64,000 nucleotides of DNA from Balanoglossus misakiensis (lineage: Eukaryota > Hemichordata): positions 10,168,001-10,232,000 of the forward strand of contig CM082578.2 in the NCBI GenBank assembly GCA_040954595.2, written 5' to 3'. Both the position numbers and the translations under genes were made by a program. Shown here one piece after another: positions 35,101 to 49,000 of this stretch (positions within the stretch are counted from its first letter, which is position 1; each line of letters begins with the position of its first letter). Below the pieces are notes generated by a model. It did not search any database, had not been told where the DNA came from, and saw nothing but the letters and a program-made list of their open reading frames with translations.

Positions 35101-36789
35101 CAAAATGTATCTTCAGGGGGGGGGGGGTTGCGTAGGATCTGAAATTGTAATGTGTGTCCTCTATTCTATGTGGTGTGGAGTGTTTAAACAACATACATTA
35201 AACGGTATAGCAAGGATCATTCAAAATCTGAATATTTCCATCAACTAGAATTTTTTTACACCCCTTCAGTAGTTCAAGCAGAACAAACAAATTTTAGTAG
35301 TCTCAAAATACCAGTTCACATGCCTTTGGTCTTAAAGTTATAAAGCTCGAAGTAGAGAAAAAGCTTTAAAAATTTACAAGTTCAGTAGAAATGACATGTA
35401 CATCAACTCGGCTGATCATAATACAGACATATCGCTGCAACATACACATTTCAGAATCAAAAACCCCTGTGCTTTCACTTGCTTGACTTTTTTTTCATCG
35501 ACTCATTCGGCCCCTATTGTTTAAATGGCATCATGTACGACCTTACCATTTATTTGCAGTGGGGATGACGGTCTGGTTTATGCCGAGGGGGCAGCTTCTA
35601 AATTTAAAAAACCTGATGACTACCAGTATACTTGCATTCACATCTGCGGTTTTAGATGCTTTTATTGCTTCCTCAATCAACATCCACGGCAACAATGTCA
35701 ATTTGTCATTTCAGCAGAGAGAGCGGCCCTGAAGGCTCTTCATTGTAAGCCAGCATATCATCAAGTGGTTCTGAGTACACGGAGATTATAAACAAACTTG
35801 ACGACACTTGATGTGGCTGAGACCGTTTTTTCCCCCGAAGCCGGTCTAATGGCCGTTTCCATTTCAGTAGTATTCTTTGGGTGTGTATCGATTCCCTAAT
35901 TTTCCAGCTACTTCAAGCTTTTTACACCTTTCCCTCCCAAGAAACAAAACAAAACAAAACGCTAACACATGTAGCAAGCAGAGTATGACAAAAACAACAG
36001 AATTCAAACATCGGTCACAGTGACACCCCCCCCCCCCCAAAAAAAAATGCTACTGATTTCAGATCTGTCAGTGTGAATTTCAACCAATGCTAGGCAGGGC
36101 TTTCCGATCTGGTATGTATACCTAGTGGCAAGGTACATGCATTTTCAAGGGGACTGGGTTTTCAGAAATGCTAGAAGTCCATGCAGCTCACTAAGCCTAC
36201 TCGGCGGTCCTCCCAAAGACCCACAACCATTTTCTTAGATTAGCAAAGTCTGAATGGACTGTTCATGGGCATCTCGGACGAGTGAGTGGTGGGTGTCTGC
36301 ATGGTGGTGTGTTTGCCCAATCGCCACTGACGTGTTAAAAGCCCTGTTTTTTTTCTCACGTCGGCATCAGAATATCTCTGTCACCGCTTTGAGCAGAATT
36401 CTTTTCGCGATTGTTCACTTCGAACAACAGATGTTTGGAGAGTCTGTTCTGGGAAGGCCAAAAGTCTGGAGTTTGGCAGTGGTGAAAACCTGCTTTCTGT
36501 GGTTTTGACTGGTACACGTACATAGAAATGAAACTCGAATCATGTCTGCTGTGTTATGAAGGGTGAGTCCCCCCTTTTTCAAAAATTTTTTAGTCATGAT
36601 TTGCTGTAATCTGCCACATCACTCAGCTGCTGGTGTGCAAAACTAGTTTTGCAGGTTCGCTCGTAAAACTTCTGTCTTTTCTGGGCATCACAGGAAAGTG
36701 TGAATGCACACTCTTGTCGTTCATCAAGTTACCATGGCGCCTGACCCTCCCGCCACCATCCATCACCACCACATTGCCATGGCAACGGG

Positions 36790-37002
36790 TCACCCTCCAC
36801 AGATTCGGTTGAGGAGAATCTCAGAATAGAGCGCATTGATGTCACCATCCACGTGATAGCGCACAGGCACATCGTCAGGGCGACCATCGTGGTCTTCATC
36901 ACCCATACCTTCATCTTGGGGATAGGGCGCTGCTTTCCTTGCGGCGTACAAATCTGGTGTCTCTGTGGTCGCCTGCAAATTTGCCGTGTTCACTTCCTTC
37001 AC
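36790..37002 (-). CDS. CPED1: CPED1 exon 19 (C-terminus)
   Basis: 213 bp from acceptor gatcag to the stop at 36790-36792. Encodes VKEVNTANLQATTETPDLYA, an acidic DEGMGDEDHDGRPDD stretch, then YHVDGDINALYSEILLNRIC with GG. Confidence 0.92.
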   Translation of the reverse strand: MKEVNTANLQATTETPDLYAARKAAPYPQDEGMGDEDHDGRPDDVPVRYHVDGDINALYSEILLNRICGG

Positions 37003-40000
37003 CTGATCAAGAAATCAAATCAACTTTTAATACTCAGTTTGCATGTTGATGATGCATTAAATTGGTGCACAACACGCCAAACAAATGTAATATTGACTCT
37101 GATTGGATTATTTCTCAAAAGGCGGCTACAAAATACCAGCGCGGGCCTAAATTTTCATTTCATTTGATCTGTCACAGAGAGGTTGTGTGAACACACAGAG
37201 AGTTGGAATACTGGGTATACTTGCCTTATGGAAGTGGCAGGCACATTTTCCCTGTAGAAAGTCCTTATACCTGGCCATGGTGATGTTCAATGTCTCCACG
37301 ACATCATAGCCGCGACTCACTGCGTAGTCCCGGAGTCCACTGTTGTGCAGGAGCAGTTTGCTTTGTTCTTTCTGAAATGAAAATGCTGGCAGTGATTAAG
37401 AAGAGAATTGGATTTCACATTTGCCTCTAACACCCTCAGCTAACATGGCCTTATCTGCACAATGGATGTTGCCCATGCTTATGGAATTTAAAGATGGAGG
37501 TTGACCCTGAAGTTGGGCCAAACGAACTTGTGGACGCACTGTCAATGTCACCGAAACCACTCAACACCCCGGGACACACACACAATATGCCAGCTACCAG
37601 CAAGAATTCCCACAGAACAGTCGCCTCTTTTTTTTATAACCCTGGTTCACACAAGACACTGGACCCACACACGTGGGTGGCTTTCATTCAATGCAGGGGG
37701 AAAAGATGGTCCTCAGTGAGAATCACCTCACCATGGCGAGTCAAACAAACCATGAGGAAGTCGGCAACAAAAGAGCAGAAAGAAGAACCCTGGGTGTCCC
37801 TGTAAAGTATCATTCTGGGTATTTTTTTTCTGACAATGCGTCCCACCCACAATGGAGAAGAAACAACAGCATCACTGACCCTGTCTAGATCCATCGGGCA
37901 CTATCCTCAACAAGTCCAGTATTGTTAGACTCTGGTCACACACAACACACAAACACACCTCACACAGTATGGTAAAATATCAACTTCTGATCCATGCACT
38001 GGTTGTAATGATTATAGGCTGTTCTATTGCTCCTGCGTTGATATGAAATTGCATTCGCAAACAAAACCTGTTAACGCGAATGTTATACGCACACTCAACG
38101 ACCTTCATGGTGGTACAGTTCAATGTCATTCCATCTCGCTTTAGACTTTAAAATTCACCGAGTGACGATTTTACATGGAGATGCAGCTGAGTGTAATCAG
38201 TGCTCATACGCAGCAGACACACAATCTGCATGGGTCAGTGCTGGTCATTGTCTGTGTCACCTGTAACGGACTACAGATCACGACGTCCTCTAAAAAACGG
38301 ATTTTCGAGTCAAGGCTCGCTATACAGGCGACCACAATGAGACCTGTCAATCAAAAAAGTGTCCCCAAAAATAGAAACCAGAAAAAAAGTTTGCAATTAC
38401 ACGCAGAGGTCACACGGGCCTAGCAGGGTGAATGCAGAAGTAATTATGTTAGCGGGCAGTACTTACAAGCGAGAGACAATGGACGCCGTCGATGGGTTGG
38501 TGGAAGCCAGCACCCAGGCCTTTCATGATCTTCCTGATGCCTGTCAAACCCTCCCTGTCGACAGAATCACACGAACAGAAAGAAATATGAATAATTTTTG
38601 TACAATTTTGCCATTGAAAGACAATTTTAAGAGATACTTCCAGAACTTGCAGAATCTGTAAAGCTGAGCGACTTGTGATTTTTGCAAGCTCTTCTGGAAA
38701 AAGAAGACCAGCATCACATGAATGACCTGCATCTTGTTCATGAGGTTAGCTTTGCTGGAAATAGTTGGCTGAATTATTAATGTGTACAAGTTGTTGTTAT
38801 TTGACAAAAGGAAACATCAAACTGGTGGTTATACTGCTGCACTGAACTCCTCCTTTTGGCTGGTGGAACACGCAGAAGACACGGTGATGCAGTTTTTAAA
38901 TGCCATCAGACAGCCGTGTCATACTGCCAGCTGTATGTAAGTCTGTTCAGGTGATATCACTGAACAATTCCAGCTCGCTTCATCAGGCAGTTATAACATG
39001 ACATTGAAAGATGGATTGTGTGGACAAGAAAGACCACTGCCCAGTTGCCCTCTCACCGTTGCAATGACTGCTGCACAACATTGAGGTGGTGGGTGGCCAG
39101 CCAGTGCACGCCCCCCAGCACCAGAACGGTGTCGGTGCTGTTCTCCAGCGGCTGGGCCCTCCGCAGCAGCTGGTACAGGGCCTTGTCGAAGACGGGCCTC
39201 TGGCTGGCCGGCAGCCAGAACTGCGGGTAGTAGGCGAAGCTGACCAGGGTGCGGTTGCCGTTGACGTGTGTGTACACCTTGATGTCGTGCGTCTTGTCCC
39301 ACTGCACCAGGGTGCCGTCCACCTGCTCCATCAGGTAGTACATGATGCCACGGTTTGTGGAATCTCCGATGAACAGCACCTGTGTGAGGAAAGAGGAGTG
39401 GAATATGATCTCAAGACATTATAACGCCACTGAGCTTGGAGGTTTTTCCTCATATCACTATAGTAAAATCACACTGCTACTACAATCCTGCTTCTACTGC
39501 TACTATAGATACACAATGTGTGACATCCGAAAATCAACATCTCAAGATGAGGAAAACGGTTTCAAGATTGGACGTTATTATTTAAAACTGTAGTAGTGTA
39601 ATATACGAAAAAAAAAAAAAAAATTTCCACAAATTTCAATACTTGTTATTTTCCTTTTTAATCTTACATTGATATCTGTGGCATTGTGATTGGCTAGATC
39701 TTAACTTAAAATTCACATGCTTCACCCCAAAAAACCATGTCAACAACAAGGCATGAGTACAACATGTTTTGAACACTTCTGACATAAACCAGAACACAGG
39801 ACACAATACAGTGACTTGATGTTCTTCTAGGGTCTCTCTCTCTCATCCAGTTCTCTGTGCACAGAGAGTCTAATGACCCTCTTGACAACACCACTTCAAT
39901 TTCACACACATACACAAACACAGGTACCGTTGCAGAAGTCATCACAAATCCACTTGTTTACAAAGAAAACAAAACACCGGTAATAACACTTCGATTACTT

Positions 40001-43000
40001 TTGACAGAAATCGCTGGTTTTTCACTTGACTGGGTTCTGTGTAACAACAAACGCTACTTTGGGGGAAAGAATTAGCCACTCTGGTTTTAAGACTGCCCAT
40101 TGACTCTACCCGCTTGAGTGCTGGGCACATAAAAGCAGGGGCTATTAACAGGGCCACGTACTCAGTAAACACAACATCTGATCTGATACTTCCATGGTTT
40201 TGCTAATTTCCAGCTGTGTTCTCCACAGAAACTAATTCATTCCGGTACTTCCCATTTCTTGTAAAGGAAAACACTGTTTGTAAGAAAAAAAGTACACCAA
40301 GACGGAATTGTGTTGTACTCTACTTAACTCCAATCAACTCCCACTTTCCTTTAATATGATAATTTTCATAATTGGTCTCTTTGAATGCAACTTTCTACAG
40401 CTTTGGTGTCGGTCGCAAATTTTTTCATACTGCGATAATTGGTCTGCTTGGCACTTACTGCGATTACTTCTGAAAGGTGCTTTTTGCTCTTCCCAGTAAG
40501 GATCGCTTGGTTTCTGGTTGTTTGTATTCGCAGAGAGATCAAACTTTTACAGTTAGGAGTGCATGTTTGTATATGGAGGTAGTTGAGAATACTCGAGGCA
40601 GAGCCACTTCAAACTTTCACACAAATTTTTTGCACAAACTGTTCACCATCAATGTCTAGAACTTTATGTCTTGGAAATAGAAATAACTTTTCCATGAATA
40701 CACCCCTGATGTATATTGAACATGTTTTTCCATGTTCCTCCTCAGACCTGCTTTTTCTGTAAACGCTGGAGGTAAAAAAACAGGGAGGGTGGCCATGGCA
40801 TTGAACAGCTCAAATCAAGTAGCCATTAGGCAAAGAAGAAGTGGCCATTTGAAAAACTCAGATGTTGGGCAGGTGAGAGTATACGACCGGTTCCATTTCA
40901 CCGCAATCTAATTGAGGAGATAATGGCTTTGTTGCTGGAGGATGTTGCGGAATTTTGTTTGTTTGTTTGTGATACATGGCTATTCTAACAGAAACCACCT
41001 CTTTTTGTGTGTTCTTCCTTGACCAGCAGATGTGGTCAGCTTTGATGGCTGGTGACATTTTGAGGAGTGACCCTGACTGGGGAACCAGAGAAAGTGATCA
41101 GAAAATACTTGTAGCACACCACAACGGAAGAAAGAACAGCTATAGTTCTCTAGGACAAAAAGAGTTTCCCCAAAATAGCTTCCTTTTATGAGCATGGAAT
41201 TGCAATGTTTGACGATACTTCAATATCTGAGTTCAAAAAATAAAAAGGCTTGCATTCACTGACTAGCTGTACATCAGTGAACACAAAAGACACTTATTAG
41301 TGTTGATGATTGTTCCAATTTTTGGCTTCCTTCATTGAGTACCAACATAGCAGTATTTGAAAACCTGTTTTCCCCGGATAGTGGTAAAGATGGCATCCTT
41401 TTGCAATCTAATTATGGGAACCTGAACACAAGGTCCAACAATTGAGCCACAAGTGAGACTGGAACTTTGCCTTAATAAAGTACGCCCTCATGAGGTGAAT
41501 CTATGCTAACTTACTACAGCGTGGCTTGTTGTTGATGACAACTTTGCGATCTACACGTACCGAAAGCAAAGATTGAGAAAAAGATTTGATTTGTCAAAGC
41601 ACAAACCCTATCCCCACCATGGTTCAGTCCAAACCCACTGTTTTCTGTGGTAAGGTTGGACCTCTAAAGAGGGAACTGGGGTTGAAAGGGTTAAATGAGA
41701 GAGAGGTACACACCTTTTTACCCGCTAGACACTGCTTCAGAGACTCGCGGGGCATTCTCAAATGCTGGCACTCGTACGGATACCATGATGCATGTTTCCA
41801 GTAGCAGGAGCTGCGAGTGTCACAACTTGAACAGGGAAGAACCCAGCGACCTGCAGCAAAAATCACAGAATTATGAAGTTGTGTATGCAAAGGTTGTGCT
41901 GTGTCATATAATGGAAATTGGAATAATATGCTATGAACTGTGATTTGTGTATTTTCTGGGGTCTGCTTCACATACTGATAAAATAAGTACCAAACGTTTC
42001 TTCCAACTATATGGCCTGTTGAATAAAGTTCAAATGTGTGCAGGGGATGGTGTTTACAACTATCGTAGATCAACTGCCATAAAGTGGAATACATGTACAT
42101 GTACACATACCTGACACATCTCCTGAATGACATGGCGGCAACATGGCTGCAGATGATTGAAACTGATTCCAGGTTATGCCAGGAACTGTGGTTAAACCAC
42201 ATGGTTCTTTCGGGAAGACTGGCAGGTCACAGTCCTGGAGTGAAAAAAGGGTGACATCCGATATCAATCAGATATCAATAAACTACGCTTGTTTTTCGGC
42301 TAGTTGTAATGAAGAATAACCCGGTCTGAGTGATGAGTGTAAATACAACGTGAGCTAAATCCATCTAGCATTGCAGTAGTTGAGAAAGCAAAAATAATAA
42401 TCAACTATTAGAGGGCGCTGTCACATATGTTTCATATTACCTTTTTTGACTACCGCTGAAAAACGATAAAATTGAAAAGACAATCCGAGGGATACATTGT
42501 ATGTCTGACATACCTGAATCAAACTGCAGACTTGGTGGTCGAGTTCTGGATTGAAGACACCTTCATCCTCTGATAGTTTCTTTCTGTACACGTAAACTGT
42601 GTAGGTGTTTATAACCCATGGTTCTGAGTGTGTGACGTCGACTACGTGCATACTAACCCTGTTCTCTCCGATGCCCAGAGAAAAATTTACTGGTCTGTGA
42701 AGGAATGCAAAAAAAATACTGTGAAAATTATGCAGGATTTCTGGGTTGTGTTAAATTAATTCTAGACACCATTTCAGCTGTTAAATACGCCCCCTGGTGT
42801 AATTACACCATGTCCCGAGTCTATCTAATAATTGTACCTGCTTGGTCCATATTTATCTTCCAGTCTTGCCTCGCAGTCACAGCTGGCAGCAAAGGCCCAC
42901 ACTTTGATGAGCACAGTGTCGTAGGGTACAGTCACACGGTAGTCAGTCACTAATGCATCAAATGTTGGAGTTAATGTTATGTCAGGGTCCAAGTGTAACC

Positions 43001-46000
43001 CCACAAGATATGGCATGGTTCCTTTATCTGAAAACAAAACAAAACGAAAGTAAAATTAATTGTACAGATGCAGGTTCACAGCGCCAACAAAGTATTATTT
43101 AGAAAAGTACAAAAGACATAAAGCAAATGACAGAAAGTATATCTGCATCATGCATATATATTCTAGTCAAGTTTGGAACTTGCAAACATGTTGCACCAAA
43201 ACTGTGTGAAATTGCAAAATGATGATTGGACCACGGCCAAATCCTTCTAATGTGTGGTTTCAATTTACCAATAGCTCAAAGGCAAGGTGCTGTGGGTTTT
43301 TTGTTTCTCGTCCCAGTATGCGAAAAACATCACGTTGAAGTGCGCCCCCATGTAATGATTAACAACTTTTGTTTTTATCCGCTCACCTTCACTGCACCTG
43401 GGTCTTCTGTATTTGGCATCGACAACTGGTTCGTCGTCGTCAAACACGTTGTCGATTAAATTTGCAAAGTAACCGCCCTCGGCTCTTTTCCCAGCCGTCT
43501 GGTTCAGATAGACGTCATCGTCAACACCCGGACTGAAATCTAAATCTTGGCTAATTTCCGTCTCCTTGGAGTAGTAGTACTGTTCTATGGTCGAGATGAC
43601 TGGGTGTAGATCGGCTGTGTTGTGGTGAGTGGCACTGGATGTGGGCAGTGGCAAGTTTCTCAGAGACGGAGGCTGTAGCTCATTCTGTCGGCCGCCAAGT
43701 CTCCGTACGTCCCTCAGTAGAAGACTGTACTTGGCACAGTCATAGGATGGATATAGCTGTGACAAGAAAACAATACACGGTTGCATGAAAAACAGATTTG
43801 TTTTGTAAATAGAGAATTAACAGAGTATTGTATTATTAGAGTCAAGTAGAAATGACACAGTAGTGTTCCTGAGATTTGTGTGTGTAAAGGAACAGTGACA
43901 AGCAATTTTTGTAGTTTTATTTAAAGCACAGATACTCTTCCAACTTCCATTTCATTAGTCCAAGAATGCTACTATGGATTTCTGTGGAAGTGGTGGGGCA
44001 TCGCTACAAACCTGCTGAAAGCTTCCCTTGTTGGCAGTTTGCCTCCTTGAGTCCAGCAAGTATTCCAAGTCTCCTTCAGTCAGACACAGCTGATGTGACG
44101 GCTGGCAATTGATGCCCTGAAAAATGACCCAAGAATAAAAAAATAAGATTTATTTTGAAACACCTGTGGAAGAATCAAAGAAATCGTTTGAACCAGCGTT
44201 AAGGTTTATTCATTTAATTTTTCGTATTAAAGGTGGAAAGTTATAGACTGCCACTCATAATATAGCTTCCTGATCTGAACTCTGCAAGCGTGTTAACCCA
44301 AGGTTCTGCAAAGAGCAAAATTCCATTTAATTCTGTGAGGGAAGTTTTATCTACCAATTTACAAATGTAAAATGCTTTGATCTACAGTTGAATGACCATC
44401 TGACCTTAGAAAGCAATGTTACATTTTCCAATTACAACAGAGTTCATAGGTTAATGAAGCCAGCGCGTATGATTCTAATAATATTTAAAGAAATGTTTGA
44501 TTATGAAGCTTGAAGGATGCAGAAATACACTGGATGTAACTGACCACAACACCAATGCTGGAATCCAATTGTTCCAACGCCTCGGAGACTTGTTCGGCCA
44601 CTGACGTCTTGGCAAACAGAATACCAACAGTGTCGTCAATGGCGTTTTGTTTGATGGTGTTACTAGCCCATCCGTCGTCACTGGACGAAGCCTGCATGTG
44701 TGGTTGGCCATTTACCTGAAGAAAAAAAACAGGGTATGTTTATTATGTGGTTATTTTATACAATTATCACTTCACTGCTCCAGAATGTTGTCGGTTTCAA
44801 ACTAGACACATAGTCTGAAACGATGGCCACCACTGAAAAACTGACTCCATAAAAGGTACACGGTTACCTCCAATTTACATATATGGCTGAAATTACGTAT
44901 TTGGGTTTAGTTTTATTCCATTGTGTTTCTCTGAGTGATGCAGTCTTTCTTACCTCCACTACAATGGCGTGAAATGTAGCATTGAAGATCAAATCAAAAC
45001 CAAGCAACTGGAAGCAATGTTTACACCTGCAAGGAAATGAACATGAGCTAATATTGTTGAGATATCAGGGTGGGGAGATTTTTCTGTCTCTGATGGGAGT
45101 TTCTGTCAAAGTGAGTTGAACTCTGAAATGCCCCTTTAAGAACAAATGAGTGGAGTGTTTATTCTTAGCTAGCTTCCTTATAATTCTCAACATCTTAAAA
45201 GTAGCCAAGTGCCGCAACACATTTATATTAAATACAGTGTTCCTTGAAGCTGGACCAGAGTGGAATGACTGACCTGTAGGGGTCATCCGAGGGTGAACTG
45301 GTAAAATCACCAAAGCTGGCGGCTAGCGTGGACTCGGCAACCAGCAGCGTCTGCACGATCGCGGACTCCATGTTTTTGAAGGCGACGGTGGCTGCCTCTG
45401 GCCCATGGTTGTGTCTCAAATACTGCTTCAGCTGGGCAAAGTACCAGGTCCTGTTTGGCACCTTGGTGGGTGCATTGCAAAAAGAAGAGGTTCTTTCAAT
45501 CTCTCAAAATGGTGACATGTGGTTTGGTCACAGTAAGATTTGTCTTCTAATTTTGTTTTAATCCACAATGTACCGGTAAACTACTGTTGCTAGTTCAGTA
45601 ATGGAAATTCATCCTTGACAACGCATACCTTAGTTTCATATATGTTGCACAATGACTCACACCTACAAATGTAAAAATTTCTCCATATTTGGTTTGTTAT
45701 GTGAGTAAACAGTGGAAACCACTCTTCTTGAAGAGGAAACATCTTAATTCTCATATAGTGATGATTTATTACAATCCATTTATTTTTAGCACTCCCAGTG
45801 TAAAGAATATTCATGAAGCAAAGTCTTCAAAGAGGATTGCAATTTTACTGCTGTACTCAGGGAGTGTTAAAAATAAATGAATTGCAATAAATCACTTCTG
45901 CGCTCTTCACAATTGCCATGACGATTAAAATAAGACCCTTAATTTTTTTGGCTGAACATGTTATTTGTCGTGTACCTTTTTAAAACTGCGTTGGTCCTGT

Positions 46001-49000
46001 CTGTAGTGCACCAGGCCTTCTGAGTGGATGAAAGCCCTGAGTGGGGAGACTGAGGTCACAAGTACGTACGCTCGGATGTTGATAGGCAAGCCAAACACCA
46101 ACAAGGGGTTGGCAAAGTACTGCTGTACGACGGCTTTCTTGGTTCTGAACCTGTAAAAAGCAAGGAGATGGCCGTGTGTGGTGTGTGTTTAGTCACAGGT
46201 GCCTGTGGATATCGAACGGCGCCTGTAATGTAGTAAATACAAAATGGACGCTCGACATCTGCAGGCACCTGTGAGTTTAGTCACGTTTTTATAGTCTGTA
46301 CCTGAAATTTTCAGTAACCTTCCCATCTAACGTGGATTCTACATTGGAACAGCAACGTTAAAGTGAAAGAAATAGAATGATATTGTTTAGATAAACCTTC
46401 TTGAGGTACCTGATTTTTATAGCAATATTGAATTTTGGTTTCTTACATGGTTAGCACTTAAAAATGCCATTGTGAAAAAAGATGTTGTAGGGCATTTTTG
46501 AGGTATACTTTACACAATCAGTACTTCCCTCTTTCAGGATTTTGTTGGAATTAACACTACCAGCTAAAATTATGCAACACTGAATCAAAACCTCCCACTT
46601 AGTCACTTCAACCATCGTGTTACTTACTGCCTGACTTTGGCCACATCCCTTTCTTTTGTGGGTTGTAGTACCTGTATGGTACCACCAGGGTTGGGTGACT
46701 TGAACACCCATTTGATTTCACTGCCCAGAGCATCGGCTACACTCAGGAACTGTTCATACTGTTCTGGTAAAACCCAACACAGCGGAGACAGCTGACTCTT
46801 TCTCAGAGCTGAAACAGAACAAGATCAACAATGTTCCATTGGATTTATATGTTGTCACTTTGATTCATTTTTCAAGCCTGATTTTCACACTTATTGTGCT
46901 TTTTCAAATTAGAAAGTTATGTTTATAGAAAGAAATGAAGATACTCATCATATGAATATAATCCTATTATGAGTCAGACAGACAGATTGATCAGGAAACA
47001 ATCTTACTTTCATAGTTGAATTATAAAGCAATACTTACAAGGGAGTTTTCTGGCTGCAGCCATCGTGTGACAGAAACTGTCCTTCCTCCAGAGTGTGTTT
47101 CTGATGCCAGGGATTCTGTTGACCTAGGAGTTGAAAATCAGCAGTCGTCAGACAAGAAGTCTAAAAGGAACTGATAATGATCAACAGGCAAAACCATGAA
47201 TTTGGATTAGGCCTATTCATATTAGCTAGGCAGATTTGATCAACCTTGCATCTGGGCAGCACTAGACTAGTATACTTCGAAAGAGACACAATCATCTTTA
47301 TCACTTTATCGTCATTGATAAATTTCCGGCTTATTCTCTCTCCACCACTTCACTGCCATGCTTCAGACAAACTCGATTGTTGCCTAAACAGTTACTGGAG
47401 ATGAAAGGCTGAAAGGTGGAATCACTAAAATGTGCAGAGCCCTGTGGCAATTACTGCCTGTGTACTTTTACCTTTTGATGCGGGGCAAGGCAACTGTACG
47501 AGGTCGGACTGAGACAGGTGGAACTGTCACCGTCGGTGAACGTCATGCACAGCAACACCATCCAGCCCTCCCATTCGTTGGCCGTACTTGGTTGCACCTG
47601 GTGTTGCTGGGTTTTACCATCACTGGTGTCTTCCCCAGTGTCATCTGAAAGCAAATAAAGTAACTATCCCAATGTTAGTACATACATGGTGTAACAATCA
47701 GACTTTCTGTGTCAGGGATTTTCTGTATTTGAATAAACAGAGCAACAATAAAATTGTACTCTATATTTGCCTTTATTTACAATGAACCTCCATGTCACAT
47801 ATGTACGTGACAGTAAAAAATGCTGCTCCTTCCAAGATATGTTTAAACTTCACACTTTACCTTCTGTATTGCTATAAACTGTATCATTGGTTTCAATCAA
47901 TCTTCCTGTTGACTTGTACCCGGCCGGTGTCTTCACCAAAAAGCCACGTTTCTTGAACGCTTGCTCGTAAACAGGCAGGTCTCTGTCTATGACGTTCTGC
48001 TGACCTTTGACCTGCACAATGTACTCCGCCTTCTCTGACTGGTGCAAGATTTTTGCCTCAATCTGTGAAGATATAACAAGTACATGTAAGAAGTAGTGAA
48101 TTTTGTGGCAAACAAGACAACTGTGGAGCATTTCATTCACATTTGTGTTGGAAATTTTTTGTCTGAAAACTGAAAAGAAGATTGTTTTATCAACAATTTC
48201 TAAAACTATTAATTGTTACTGACAACTAACTTGATCTCTGGTCCATTTGGCTGTTAGAAGTGAAAGTGAAAGTTATTAATGGCCTATCTTTGTATTTTAT
48301 ATTTTGTAGATAAGAATGTCTGGCTGCCATCTGTTTCATTATAAATCTAATTTACTACATCTGGGTTCACTTGACTACTCTTGTGTATACACCTCTGATA
48401 ACAGAAAACAAAGAATCATTGTATCGAAAACTACTTTACATTTGATTATTACAGCAACAATTTCTGTAGGAATATGGAGAATATGGCAGTTTCATGCTTG
48501 ACTTCTAATTGCAAATAACCTCTGTGGCACCATATATCATAATTTTTGTTACAACATCGTTGGAAGTTCACAATAGATGTTTGAATAATTCAGTTTGGGT
48601 AAAAATTGTAATTTCAAGTTAATTGATTAGTCGGTGTGTAACAAGAACATCTGCTGTTGAAAAAAACATTGATGCACCCCAAAGTATGCCCACGTCTGCA
48701 AGGGCTAAATAGATGTAAATTGTGCGATATTCTTATTACAAATTACTTTTATGTGGCGATGCAAATTCTGCCTTATACCGCTATGATCGTTAAACTGAAG
48801 CAGAAACACACCTCATTCCTGCCTCACTTGATTGAGAAAACCAATCGCAACTGTCAACAGACATCAAAACGCCACCTGATCTTTTGAGTTTTGACACTCG
48901 TCTTACAATATAGAGTTCCCAGGCTATACACAAGTGCCAACCCTACAGATGAAATTCTATTTTTGGTCTAAGGAAACTGCAATAACAACATCATCGGCTT

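Larger units (their letters stand above)
24253..36789. other. Intergenic DNA between CPED1 and Wnt16
   Basis: No conserved protein-coding exon was found in about 12.5 kb. The left part is the Wnt16 5' flank and the right part must include the CPED1 minus-strand 3' UTR. A possible CPED1 poly-A signal (tttatt on the plus strand) is at 34931-34936. Other contents are a solo LTR (28665-29196), a poly-G run (35116-35127), a poly-C run (36026-36038) and a small palindrome around 34458-34474. Long open frames here (up to 178 codons) look like chance. Confidence 0.6.

Noticed and set aside
38467-38545. Alternative acceptor for CPED1 exon 17 (…tttgacag before gcatcagg)
   Set aside because: It gives a frame without the DGVH motif; the upstream acceptor gtcgacag keeps the esterase sequence.
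46668-46674. Alternative donor gtacta in CPED1 exon 5
   Set aside because: It would leave phase 0, incompatible with exon 6, which needs two carried bases; gtaagt at 46622-46627 fits.
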